DNA of 64,000 bases, taken from the NCBI RefSeq assembly GCF_014648775.1, contig NZ_BMRT01000005.1:310001-374000 (forward strand), in the 5' to 3' direction. The notes beneath the pieces are model-generated. The model was not told the origin of the DNA, did not search any database, and saw only the letters and a list, made by a program, of their open reading frames with translations. Both the position numbers and the translations under genes were made by a program. Positions 52,729 through 60,268 of this stretch are shown in pieces (the stretch's first letter is position 1; the number at the start of each line of letters is the position of its first letter). The stretch is from Streptomyces abikoensis (GTDB lineage: Bacteria; Actinomycetota; Actinomycetes; Streptomycetales; Streptomycetaceae).

Positions 52729-53439
52729 ATGCGCGCGATACGAGCACTGCTCATCACCGCCATAGTCCTGGCGGCCCTCTTCGTGGCCGCCGACCGCGCC
52801 GCGGTCTACTTCGCCGAGAACCAGGTCGCCGACAAGATCCGCAGCAGCCAGAACCTCTCCGGCACCCCGGACGTCTCCATCAAGGGCTTCCCCTTCCTCA
52901 CCCAGGTCGCGAGCTCCCGGCTCGACGAGGTCGAGATCAAGCTCGACGGCGGCGTCACCGCCGGCGCGGGCGACCGCTCCATCAAGGTGAGCGGCTTCGA
53001 CGCCACCCTCCACGACGTCCGCGTCGACAGCAGCTACACCTCCGCCACCGCCGGCCGCGCGAGCGGCACCGCGCACCTCACCTACGAGGAGCTGACCAAG
53101 GCCACCGGCGACCCCGACGTCGGCGTCGGATACGGCGGCAAGGACGCCACCGGCGGCAACCAGGTGAAGGTCTCCGGCAAGGTCACCGTCATGGGCCAGA
53201 CGTCGCAGCAGAACGTGATCTCCACCGTGACGGTCGTGAACGGCGACACCGTCCGGGTCCGGGCCAACGAGGTCCCCTCGCAGGGCATCCCCGGCCTGGA
53301 GCGGAAGATCCGCGAGAAGACCGACTTCGACCGGAAGATCACGGGCCTGCCCCGGGGCATCAAGCTCGACACGGTCGTCGCGACGCCCAACGGCGTCGAC
53401 ATCACCCTCACCGGCACCGACGTCAACCTGGCGGGCTGA
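52729..53439 (+). CDS. DUF2993 (LmeA-like) secreted lipid-binding-type protein
   Basis: 236 residues from the ATG at 52729. N-terminal anchor or signal (MRAIRALLITAIVLAALFVAADRAAVYFAENQVADKIR), then the family motif TPDVSIKGFPFLTQVASSRLDEVEIKL. A beta-rich tubular domain follows, ending GVDITLTGTDVNLAG. It is shorter than the paralog at 39960 and lacks its disordered start. By analogy to mycobacterial LmeA it may bind phospholipid outside the membrane. Confidence 0.87.
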   Translation: MRAIRALLITAIVLAALFVAADRAAVYFAENQVADKIRSSQNLSGTPDVSIKGFPFLTQVASSRLDEVEIKLDGGVTAGAGDRSIKVSGFDATLHDVRVDSSYTSATAGRASGTAHLTYEELTKATGDPDVGVGYGGKDATGGNQVKVSGKVTVMGQTSQQNVISTVTVVNGDTVRVRANEVPSQGIPGLERKIREKTDFDRKITGLPRGIKLDTVVATPNGVDITLTGTDVNLAG

Positions 53440-53620
53440 ACCCCCGCGTCCACGCTACGAGACGCCTCCGTCCGCACGTCAGTCCAATTGGGCCGACGAA
53501 AGGGCCGGACGGGGGCCGACGAGCCCCCCGGGAAGCTCAGTATCCCGCCATGCGAGATTTTTCGTCTCATTATCCGGCACCCCGGTGACAGGGCTCCCGC
53601 CCCTCCCTACGATCGCCCTT

Positions 53621-53701
53621 ATGAAGCGACAGGCGGATCTCACCAAGCGGCGGGCAGTGGACCTGTGCCGCGTGGCCGCCATGCTGTGTCGCCGTGTCTG
53701 A
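53621..53701 (+). CDS. 26-residue Cys-containing leader peptide upstream of sseA
   Basis: An ATG opens a 26-codon frame with the pattern RAVDLCRVAAMLCRR near its end (Cys at residues 16 and 23) before TGA. It lies 144 bp upstream of the SseA start on the same strand. Short peptides ending in D-L-C-R-V-A-x-x-L-C-R are annotated in Streptomyces as putative leader peptides of sulfur genes. Translation through the Cys codons could sense Cys-tRNA supply and control sseA. The reading frame is seen; the regulation is inferred. Confidence 0.7.
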   Translation: MKRQADLTKRRAVDLCRVAAMLCRRV

Positions 53702-53844
53702 CGGGGCCCGCTTACCGGACCCCTTTCCGGCCCCTCGGCCGCCTCCCCGCACCACCGCTCCACCCGCCGCGCGGTGCCGCACGCGTACGCACCGCGTCCC
53801 GCACCGCCCGCCGGCACACCGCAACTGCCCCGGAGGAGATCAGC

Positions 53845-54690
53845 ATGAGCCGCAGTGACGTCCTGGTGGACGCCGACTGGGTCCAGGCCCGCATCGACGA
53901 AGGCCACCCCAAGACCGTCATCGTCGAGGTGGACGAGGACACGTCCGCGTACGACAAGAACCACATCAAGACCGCCATCCGGATCGACTGGAAGACCGAC
54001 CTTCAGGACCCGGTCCGCCGCGACTTCGTCGACCAGGCCGGATTCGAGAAGCTGCTGTCCGAGAAGGGCATCGCCAACGACGACACCGTCGTCCTCTACG
54101 GCGGCAACAACAACTGGTTCGCGGCCTACGCCTACTGGTACTTCAAGCTCTACGGCCACCGGGACGTGAAGCTCCTCGACGGCGGCCGCAAGAAGTGGGA
54201 GCTCGACTCCCGCGACCTGGTCGCCGAGGTGCCCAAGCGCCCCCACACCGCCTACCGGGCCCAGCCGCAGGACCTGTCCATCCGCGCCTTCCGCGACGAC
54301 GTCGTGGCCGCGATCGGCGAGCTGAACCTCGTCGACGTCCGCTCCCCCGACGAGTTCAGCGGCAAGCTGCTCGCCCCGGCGCACCTCCCGCAGGAGCAGT
54401 CGCAGCGCCCGGGTCACGTCCCGACCGCGCGCAACATCCCGTGGTCGAAGTCGGCCAACGACGACGGCACGTTCAAGTCCGACGACGAGCTCACGGAGCT
54501 CTACCGGGGCGCGGGCGTGGACTTCGGCAAGGACACCATCGCCTACTGCCGCATCGGCGAGCGCTCGGCGCACACCTGGTTCGTCCTCCACGAGCTGCTG
54601 GGCCAGGCCAACGTCCGCAACTACGACGGCTCCTGGACCGAGTACGGCTCCCTGGTCGGCGTGCCGATCGCGCTCGGCGCCGACAACTGA
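53845..54690 (+). CDS. sseA: Thiosulfate/3-mercaptopyruvate sulfurtransferase (rhodanese)
   Basis: 281 residues from the ATG at 53845 with GGAGGAGA upstream. Two rhodanese domains: the first is inactive (DVLVDADWVQARIDEGHPKTVIVEVDEDTSAYDKNHIKTAIRIDW...LLDGGRKKWELD). The second has the catalytic Cys loop IAYCRIGERSAHTWFVLHELLG, which identifies the thiosulfate sulfurtransferase type CRIGER. It transfers sulfur to cyanide or thiol acceptors. The next gene (DUF1416) is 29 bp downstream. A Cys leader peptide lies upstream. Confidence 0.94.
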   Translation: MSRSDVLVDADWVQARIDEGHPKTVIVEVDEDTSAYDKNHIKTAIRIDWKTDLQDPVRRDFVDQAGFEKLLSEKGIANDDTVVLYGGNNNWFAAYAYWYFKLYGHRDVKLLDGGRKKWELDSRDLVAEVPKRPHTAYRAQPQDLSIRAFRDDVVAAIGELNLVDVRSPDEFSGKLLAPAHLPQEQSQRPGHVPTARNIPWSKSANDDGTFKSDDELTELYRGAGVDFGKDTIAYCRIGERSAHTWFVLHELLGQANVRNYDGSWTEYGSLVGVPIALGADN

Positions 54691-54719
54691 GCCTCCCGCG
54701 CCAACGGAAAGGAACGCAC

Positions 54720-55010
54720 ATGTGTGGAGCGAAGGCAGGCGGCCCCGACGCCTCGACCGCCAAGGCCGGTGAGACCACCATCCAGGGCTCGGTGACCCGC
54801 GACGGCGAGCCCGTCACCGGCTATGTCCGGCTGCTGGACTCGACCGGCGAGTTCACGGCGGAGGTGCCCACGTCCGCGACCGGGCAGTTCCGCTTCTACG
54901 CGGCCGAGGGCACGTGGACGGTCCGCGCGCTCGTCCCGGGCGCCACGGCCGACCGCAAGGTCGTGCTCACGGAGAAGGGCGCCCTGGTGGAGGTCGCCAT
55001 CGCCGTCTGA
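54720..55010 (+). CDS. DUF1416 protein
   Basis: 96 residues from the ATG at 54720 (GGAAAGGAAC upstream). It starts MCGAKAGGPDASTAKAGETTIQGSV and forms a compact beta-sandwich-like domain (VTRDGEPVTGYVRLLDSTGEFTAEVPTSATGQFRFYAAEGTWTVRALVPG). One Cys at position 2 is conserved in the family as I recall it. The gene nearly always follows sseA in actinobacteria, as here, so a role in sulfur transfer is likely but unproven. Confidence 0.88.
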   Translation: MCGAKAGGPDASTAKAGETTIQGSVTRDGEPVTGYVRLLDSTGEFTAEVPTSATGQFRFYAAEGTWTVRALVPGATADRKVVLTEKGALVEVAIAV

Positions 55011-55045
55011 GCGAGCCGCGGGTCCGTAGGACCCGCCGGGACTCG

Positions 55046-55091
55046 AAGGGCCGCACCCCGGGGTTGGACGCCTTGCGGGGGTGCGGCCCTT
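55046..55091 (+). terminator. Terminator after sseA-DUF1416
   Basis: Stem aagggccgcacccc / ggggtgcggccctt around a 17-18-nt loop, 36 bp after the DUF1416 stop. Confidence 0.75.
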
Positions 55092-55125
55092 CGCGCGCGC
55101 CCGCCCGGAGTCGTACCGTGAAGGT

Positions 55126-55410
55126 GTGCTCGCGAGGCGTAAGCACCTCTACTTCGCCATGATGGGGACCTGCGTCTTCCTCTTCGTCATGGCGTGGGCC
55201 GTCGTGCGCCTGTGGTCGGTGCCGGCCGCCGTGGGGCTGTGCCTGTTCGCCATGGTCATCCCGCCCGTCGCGGCCGTCGTCGCGAACCGCCGGGGGCCCG
55301 ACGACCGCTGGTGGGACGATCCGTCGGGCGACCCGAAGTCGGACGAGTGGTGGGACGAGCTGGACGGCAAGCGCCGCGAGGGCCCACGCGACCCGTGGGG
55401 ACGGGACTGA
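55126..55410 (+). CDS. DUF3099 membrane protein
   Basis: 94 residues from the GTG at 55126. A GTG at 55081 would overlap the terminator, so the later start is preferred. Two membrane helices (YFAMMGTCVFLFVMAWAVVRLWS and AVGLCLFAMVIPPVAAVVANRR) are followed by a charged tail with Trp and Asp (DRWWDDPSGDPKSDEWWDELDGKRREGPRD). DUF3099 proteins are common in actinobacteria and have no known function. It converges with the DsrE gene. Confidence 0.82.
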   Translation: MLARRKHLYFAMMGTCVFLFVMAWAVVRLWSVPAAVGLCLFAMVIPPVAAVVANRRGPDDRWWDDPSGDPKSDEWWDELDGKRREGPRDPWGRD

Positions 55411-55421
55411 GGACCAGGGGA

Positions 55422-55793
55422 CTAGTAGACGAGTGCCTGCGTGCCGTCCGCCATCGCCTCGCTGACGAACACCTGCGCGCCCGCGATCCGGGCGCCCTCG
55501 ATCAGGTCCTTCTCCTCGATCCCGCGCCGCGCCGCGCACTGCGTGCACAGCGTGATCAGCCCGCCCCCGGCGAGGATCCCGTCGATGAGGTCCGGCAGCG
55601 GCGCCGCGTGCGGCAGCTCGAACTCCGCGGCGCGCCCGGGCAGCGCGAACCACGACGACTCCCCCGTCAGCCACAGCGACACCTCGACGCCGCTGGCCAC
55701 GGCCACGGCCGCCACCGTGAACGCCTGCGAGCACCGCTCGGGCGCGTCCGCGCCCGCCGTCACCTTGATCACGAGCTTCTTCGCGTTCGCCAT
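55422..55793 (-). CDS. DsrE/DsrF-like sulfur-relay family protein
   Basis: 123 residues from the ATG at 55793 (an upstream GTG at 55802 is possible). The DsrE fold is seen as KKLVIKVTAGADAPERCSQAFTVAAVAVASGVEVSLWLTGESSWFALPG...LPDLIDGILAGGGLITLCTQCAARRGIEEKDLIEGARIAGAQVFVSEAMADGTQALVY. The C-T-Q-C pair sits where DsrE/TusD proteins carry the persulfide Cys. It may accept sulfur from the adjacent SseA system. It is transcribed toward DUF3099. Confidence 0.85.
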   Translation of the reverse strand: MANAKKLVIKVTAGADAPERCSQAFTVAAVAVASGVEVSLWLTGESSWFALPGRAAEFELPHAAPLPDLIDGILAGGGLITLCTQCAARRGIEEKDLIEGARIAGAQVFVSEAMADGTQALVY

Positions 55794-55912
55794 GCCGGTC
55801 ACTCTAGGCCGACGGGACGGGCAACCTCACAGCGCCGCCCCCGGGGCGGCCGACTAGACTCCTGTCCGGTCCGTACCGACATAGATCTCCACTCCGACCG
55901 AGGAGCGCGCTC

Positions 55913-56014
55913 GTGCTTGAAGGCTTCTTCACCACCCTGCTGGTACTGGTCGCCGTCGGCGTCATGGCCTTCGCGGGCCTGACCTGGAAGAAGCTGTACC
56001 AGGGCCAGCGCTGA
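55913..56014 (+). CDS. 33-residue single-pass membrane peptide
   Basis: A GTG with GAGGAGCG upstream opens 33 codons: one membrane helix (FFTTLLVLVAVGVMAFAGLTW) and a basic end (KKLYQGQR), so C-in topology is expected. It lies 37 bp before the nitrobindin-like gene on the same strand. The function is unknown; it is too short to be classified. Confidence 0.7.
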   Translation: MLEGFFTTLLVLVAVGVMAFAGLTWKKLYQGQR

Positions 56015-56051
56015 CACAGTTGCCCGCATCGCCTACAGATCGCCTGAGCTC

Positions 56052-56651
56052 ATGATCGAGATTCCGTCCGACCTTCACCCCGACCTCGTCCCCCTGGCGT
56101 TCCTCCTCGGCACGTGGGAGGGCGCGGGCGTCCACGACTTCCCCGGCGCCGAGAAGTGCAACTTCGGCCAGGAGGTCGTCTTCAGCCACGACGGCCGGGA
56201 CTTCCTCGAGTACGTCTCGCGCTCCTGGGTGCTGGACGAGGCCGGCAAGCCGGCCAAGCCGCTGGAGACCGAGACCGGCTACTGGCGCATCGACAAGGAC
56301 CGCAAGGTCGAGATCGTCATGATCCGCGACTCCGGTGTCGTCGAGGTCTGGTACGGCGAGCTGGCCGACCAGAAGCCGCAGATCGACGTCGCCACCGACG
56401 CCGTCGCGCGGACCGCCGCCTCCGGCCCGTACTCGGGCGGCAAGCGCCTGTACGGCTACGTCAAGGGCGACCTGATGTGGGTCGGCGAGAAGGCCACCCC
56501 CGAGGTGCCGCTGCGCCCGTACATGTCGGCGCAGCTGAAGAAGGTCCCGGACGACCTGCAGGAGTGGGCGCGCAACCTGCCCGATGACCTGCCGGACGGC
56601 GTCTCCTTCTTCAACCCCGACGGCACGCCGTACAAGCCCGAGGAAAAGTAA
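56052..56651 (+). CDS. Nitrobindin/FABP-like beta-barrel protein
   Basis: 199 residues. The family signature PLAFLLGTWEGAGVHDFP is at residues about 15-32, with FGQEVVFSHDGRDFLEYVSRSWVLDEAG and ETGYWRIDKDRKVEIVMIRDSGVVEVWYGEL following as beta strands of a lipocalin-like barrel. Family members with bound heme isomerise peroxynitrite. Here the C-terminal region PYMSAQLKKV lacks the His I would expect as heme ligand, so heme binding is doubtful. It has no signal peptide. Confidence 0.87.
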   Translation: MIEIPSDLHPDLVPLAFLLGTWEGAGVHDFPGAEKCNFGQEVVFSHDGRDFLEYVSRSWVLDEAGKPAKPLETETGYWRIDKDRKVEIVMIRDSGVVEVWYGELADQKPQIDVATDAVARTAASGPYSGGKRLYGYVKGDLMWVGEKATPEVPLRPYMSAQLKKVPDDLQEWARNLPDDLPDGVSFFNPDGTPYKPEEK

Positions 56652-56659
56652 GCCCGAGG

Positions 56660-56785
56660 GAAAGCAACCTCTCCGAGGAAAGCGATCTCTTTCGCGCCCC
56701 GCGGGGGAAGTCCGGTCGAAGTCCGGCGCTGACCCGCAACGGTAGGTGCGAGGCCCCCGAGGGGCCTCGCACGAGCCCGATCACC
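56660..56785 (+). promoter_or_regulatory. Cobalamin (B12) riboswitch with terminator-like hairpin
   Basis: The leader contains the conserved core gggggaagtccggtcgaagt followed by ccggcgctgacccgcaacgg, matching the cobalamin aptamer (GGGAA..CCGGTG.GAATCCGG.GCTG.CCCGCAACTG) with few changes. A 12-bp stem (56746-56757 with 56761-56772) follows directly and can act as the expression platform. It lies 119 bp before the ABC permease start, so the importer genes should be off when adenosylcobalamin is plentiful. Confidence 0.88.
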
Positions 56786-56903
56786 CGCGGCGGCGTGGAT
56801 CCCAGCACACTCGCCGTGGACTGCGAGGGGACACCCGTACGCGCGGAAGCACGCATGCGCTCCGCGCGCGGAGCCACGGCCCGAGGCGAAGGCGGACCCG
56901 CCC

Positions 56904-57977
56904 GTGGCGACAGATCTCCGTACCGGCGTGCGGCCGGCCCGCGCGCCGCTCCCCCTGCCACCGCTCCTGGCCGCCCTCGCCGCCACCCTCCTCGTCTCGC
57001 TGCTGTGCTGCGTGGCCCTCGGCGCGTCCGGCGTCGGCTGGGGCGACACGGCCCGCCATCTGTGGGCGGGGCTGAGCGGCGGGACCATCGCGCCGGACGA
57101 GGTCCCCGCGTACACGATCGTCTGGGAGCTGCGCTTCCCGCGCGCCCTGCTGGCCGCCGTCGTCGGCGCGGGGCTGTCCGCCATCGGGGTGGGCGTGCAG
57201 GCGATGGTGCGCAACGCCCTCGCCGACCCGTTCGTCCTCGGCATCTCCTCCGGCGCCGCCGTCGGCGCCAACGCCGTGCTGCTCTTCGGCGCGCTGGGCT
57301 CGCTCGGCGTGTGGGCGCTGTCGGGTGCCGCGTTCACCTCCGCGCTGGCCGCGATGGCGCTCGTCTACGCGGCGGCGCGCACCCGGCACGGGCTCACCCC
57401 GCTGCGGCTGGTGCTGACCGGCAGCGCGATGTACTACGGCTTCTCCGCGATCACCACGCTCATGGTGTTCAGCGCCGACCGGGGCGAGGCGGCGCGCTCG
57501 GCGATGATGTGGCTGCTGGGCAGCCTGGGCGGGGCCACCTGGTCGTCCGTGCCCATCGCCGCGGCCGTGGTGCTGGCCGGGACCGGGTACCTGCTGTGGT
57601 CGGCGCCGCGGCTGAACGCGCTGGCCATGGGCGACGAGACCGCCGCCGCGCTGGGCGTGGACGCCGAGCGGCTGCGGCGGGTGCTGTTCGTGGTGACGGC
57701 CGCGGTCACCGGGGCCGTCGTGGCCGTCAGCGGAGCGATCGGCTTCGTGGGGCTGATGGTCCCGCACGTCACCCGCATGCTCGTCGGCGCCGACCACCGC
57801 CGGGTGCTGGCCGTGGCGCCGCTCATGGGCGCGGTGCTGCTGCTGTGGGTGGACGTCGTCTCCCGGCTGCTGCTGGCGCCGGTGGAGCTGCCCGTCGGGG
57901 TGATCACCGCACTGATCGGGGTGCCCTGCTTCGTGGTGCTGATGCGACGGCGCGGCTATGTCTTCGGGGGTTCGTGA
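56904..57977 (+). CDS. FecCD/BtuC-type ABC importer permease
   Basis: 357 residues from a GTG. About ten membrane helices, with the FecCD motif RFPRALLAAVVGAGLSAIGVGVQAMVRNALADPFVLGISSGAAVGANAVLLFG and GAIGFVGLMVPHVTRMLVGADHRRVL, the cytoplasmic loop that contacts the ATPase. It is the membrane part of a B12/siderophore-type importer. It follows the riboswitch and overlaps the ATPase gene by 1 nt (tgatg). Relatives are sometimes labelled 'putative F420-0 transporter'; the riboswitch argues for corrinoid or a B12-linked substrate. Confidence 0.9.
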   Translation: MATDLRTGVRPARAPLPLPPLLAALAATLLVSLLCCVALGASGVGWGDTARHLWAGLSGGTIAPDEVPAYTIVWELRFPRALLAAVVGAGLSAIGVGVQAMVRNALADPFVLGISSGAAVGANAVLLFGALGSLGVWALSGAAFTSALAAMALVYAAARTRHGLTPLRLVLTGSAMYYGFSAITTLMVFSADRGEAARSAMMWLLGSLGGATWSSVPIAAAVVLAGTGYLLWSAPRLNALAMGDETAAALGVDAERLRRVLFVVTAAVTGAVVAVSGAIGFVGLMVPHVTRMLVGADHRRVLAVAPLMGAVLLLWVDVVSRLLLAPVELPVGVITALIGVPCFVVLMRRRGYVFGGS

Positions 57978-58750
57978 TGCGGGTCGACATCGAGGGGCTC
58001 GCGGTCGACGTCGCGGGCGCGCGGCTGGTGGAGGACATCGCGCTACGCGCGGACAGCGGGCAGTTCGTGGGGCTGGTGGGGCCGAACGGCAGCGGCAAGT
58101 CCACGCTGCTGCGCTGCGTCTACCGGGCGCTGCGGCCGGCCGCCGGCCGGGTGCTGCTGGACGGCGACGACCTCCACGCGCTCACCGCCCGCGAGGGGGC
58201 ACGGCGGCTGGCGGCGCTGCCGCAGGAGTCGGGCGGCGAGTTCGACTTCACGGCCGCCGAGGTCGTGGCCATGGGCCGGCTGCCGCACCAGGGGCCGGGC
58301 GGCCGGGCCACGGCGGCGGACGCCGAGGTGTGCGCGGCGGCGCTGGCCCGCGCGGGCGCCGCGCACCTGGCCGGGCGGGGCTTCCTGACGCTGTCCGGGG
58401 GCGAGAAGCAGCGGGTGCTGATCGCGCGGGCGCTGGCCCAGGAACCGAAGGTGCTCGTCCTGGACGAGCCGACGAACCACCTGGACATCGCCCAGCAGCT
58501 GGAGGTCCTGTCGCTGGTGCGCGAGTCGGGGGTGACGGTCCTGGCAGCGCTGCACGACCTCAATCTCGCCGCCGGGTACTGCGACGCGCTGTATGTCGTC
58601 GCGGGCGGGCGGATCGTCGCGTCCGGGCCCCCGCACTCCGTGCTGACCGCCGAGTTGCTGGCCGAGGTCTTCGGCGTGCGGGCGCACCGCGTGCCGCACC
58701 CGGTCTCCGGCGCCCCGCAGCTGCTCTTCGACCGCCTCCCGCTCGCGTAA
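57977..58750 (+). CDS. ABC importer ATPase, BtuD/FecE type
   Basis: 257 residues. Walker A GPNGSGKST, Q-loop ALPQES, signature LSGGEKQRVLIARALAQ, Walker B VLVLDEPTNHLDI and switch His in ALHDLNLAAGYCD. The N-terminus is short (VDIEGLAVDVAGARLVEDIAL) and the C-terminus ends LLFDRLPLA. It drives the permease encoded upstream with a 1-nt overlap. The binding-protein gene follows 7 bp later. Confidence 0.92.
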   Translation: MRVDIEGLAVDVAGARLVEDIALRADSGQFVGLVGPNGSGKSTLLRCVYRALRPAAGRVLLDGDDLHALTAREGARRLAALPQESGGEFDFTAAEVVAMGRLPHQGPGGRATAADAEVCAAALARAGAAHLAGRGFLTLSGGEKQRVLIARALAQEPKVLVLDEPTNHLDIAQQLEVLSLVRESGVTVLAALHDLNLAAGYCDALYVVAGGRIVASGPPHSVLTAELLAEVFGVRAHRVPHPVSGAPQLLFDRLPLA

Positions 58751-58757
58751 GGACACC

Positions 58758-59801
58758 ATGCGCACTGCCCGCGTCACCCTCGCCGTCCTCCTCACCGCCA
58801 TCACCCTCACGAGCTGTGGCGCCAAGGTTTCGGACGCTCCCGACGACAAACAGCCGAAGGCCGCGTCCGGTGGATCCGGCGGCCACTACCCGGTGACGAT
58901 CAGCAACTGCGGGGTGAAGACGACGTACGACAAGGCGCCGCAGCGCGTGGTGACCAACGACGTCGGGATAGCCGAGATCATGTTCGCGCTGGGCCTGGAG
59001 GACCACATGGCGGGCTATGTGGCACCCGATTACCGCACCAGCAGGGACGACAAGGGTGCGGCACCTTGGAAGAGCGGCTACGACAAGGTGAAGTGGCTGT
59101 CGAAGAAGGAGATCAACAAGGAGCTCGTCCTCGACGCCAAGGCCGACCTGGTCTTCGCGGGCTGGAACTACGGCTTCGGCGAGGGCAACGGCTTCACCCC
59201 GGAGGCGCTGAAGAAGCTCGGCGTGGGCTCGTACGTCCTCACCGAGTCCTGCCACAACGGCGGCACGGGCACGTCGCGCGGGGTGATGCCGCCGCTTGAG
59301 GCGCTCTACACCGACCTGGAGACGCTGGGGAGGATCTTCGACGTGGAGGACCGGGCGCGGAAGCTCGTCGACGGCTTCAAGAAGCAGGTCGCCGACGCCC
59401 GGGCGGCCGTGCCGAAGGACGGCCGGGCACCCCGGGTGTTCCTCTACGACGACGGCAAGGACAAGCCGCTGACCGCCGGGGCCTTCGCCGGGCCGCACGA
59501 CATCATCACCAAGGCGGGCGGCGACCACGTGATGAAGGACCTCGACGACTCCTGGGTGACGGTCGGCTGGGAGACGGTCGTCGAGCGGGACCCCGAGGTC
59601 ATCGTGATCAACAACTACGGGAACGTCAGCGCGGCGGAGAAGAAGCAGTTCCTGATGTCCTACCCGCCGCTCGCGGGCGTCTCGGCCGTCAGGAACGACC
59701 GGGTCTTCGTCCTCGACTACGTCGATCTCGTCGAGAGCCCCCGCAACCCGTCGGCCGTCGCCGCGCTCGCCGGATACCTGAAAGGGGTACGGGGTGCCTG
59801 A
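58758..59801 (+). CDS. ABC importer substrate-binding lipoprotein
   Basis: 347 residues. The lipobox is LTSC near residue 20 (RTARVTLAVLLTAITLTSCGAKVSD). A mature FecB/BtuF-like bilobed protein follows: YPVTISNCGVKTTYDKAPQRVVTNDVGIAEIMFALGLEDHMAGYV in the first lobe, then a helical linker and a second lobe with PAVFL-like VFLYDDGKDKPLTAGAFAGPHDIITKAGG. It presents the substrate to the permease. The insertion GWNYGFGEGNGFTPEAL is unusual for BtuF. It is the last gene of the operon before nur. Confidence 0.9.
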   Translation: MRTARVTLAVLLTAITLTSCGAKVSDAPDDKQPKAASGGSGGHYPVTISNCGVKTTYDKAPQRVVTNDVGIAEIMFALGLEDHMAGYVAPDYRTSRDDKGAAPWKSGYDKVKWLSKKEINKELVLDAKADLVFAGWNYGFGEGNGFTPEALKKLGVGSYVLTESCHNGGTGTSRGVMPPLEALYTDLETLGRIFDVEDRARKLVDGFKKQVADARAAVPKDGRAPRVFLYDDGKDKPLTAGAFAGPHDIITKAGGDHVMKDLDDSWVTVGWETVVERDPEVIVINNYGNVSAAEKKQFLMSYPPLAGVSAVRNDRVFVLDYVDLVESPRNPSAVAALAGYLKGVRGA

Positions 59802-59820
59802 CGCTGCCTAGACTGGGAGC

Positions 59821-60258
59821 GTGGTGGACACCGACTGGCAGAGCGACCTCCGTAAGCGCGGCTACCGGCTGACCCCGCAGCGCCAGCTCGTCCTGGAGGC
59901 CGTGGACCGGCTCGAGCACGCGACGCCGGACGACATCCTCACCGAGGTCCGCAGGACCGCGGGCGGGGTGAACATCTCGACGGTGTACCGGACGCTGGAG
60001 CTGCTGGAGGAGCTGGGGCTGGTCAGCCATGCCCATCTCGGGCACGGGGCGCCGACCTACCACCTCGCCGACCGGCACGACCACATACACCTGGTCTGCC
60101 GGGACTGCACGGACGTCATCGAGGCCGACCTGTCGGTCGCCGCGGACTTCACGGCCAGGCTCCGCGACACCTTCGGCTTCGAGACGGACATGAAGCACTT
60201 CGCGATCTTCGGCCGGTGCGCCGACTGCTCCTCGAAGGCGCCGGACCCCGAGCCGTAG
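59821..60258 (+). CDS. nur: Nur, nickel-responsive Fur-family regulator
   Basis: 145 residues from a GTG. The DNA-binding domain is RLTPQRQLVLEAVDRLEHATPDDILTEVRRTAGGVNISTVYRTLELLEELGLV. The metal ligands of Streptomyces Nur are present: His70 and His72 (VSHAHLGHG) and His126 (DMKHF) for the Ni site, and His33, His86, His88 and His90 for the second site. Cys pairs C93/C96 and later FGRCADCS are also kept. It represses nickel uptake and sodF and supports sodN control. It lies 20 bp after the importer and 11 bp before ygfZ. Confidence 0.9.
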   Translation: MVDTDWQSDLRKRGYRLTPQRQLVLEAVDRLEHATPDDILTEVRRTAGGVNISTVYRTLELLEELGLVSHAHLGHGAPTYHLADRHDHIHLVCRDCTDVIEADLSVAADFTARLRDTFGFETDMKHFAIFGRCADCSSKAPDPEP

Positions 60259-60268
60259 GCTTGGTCCC

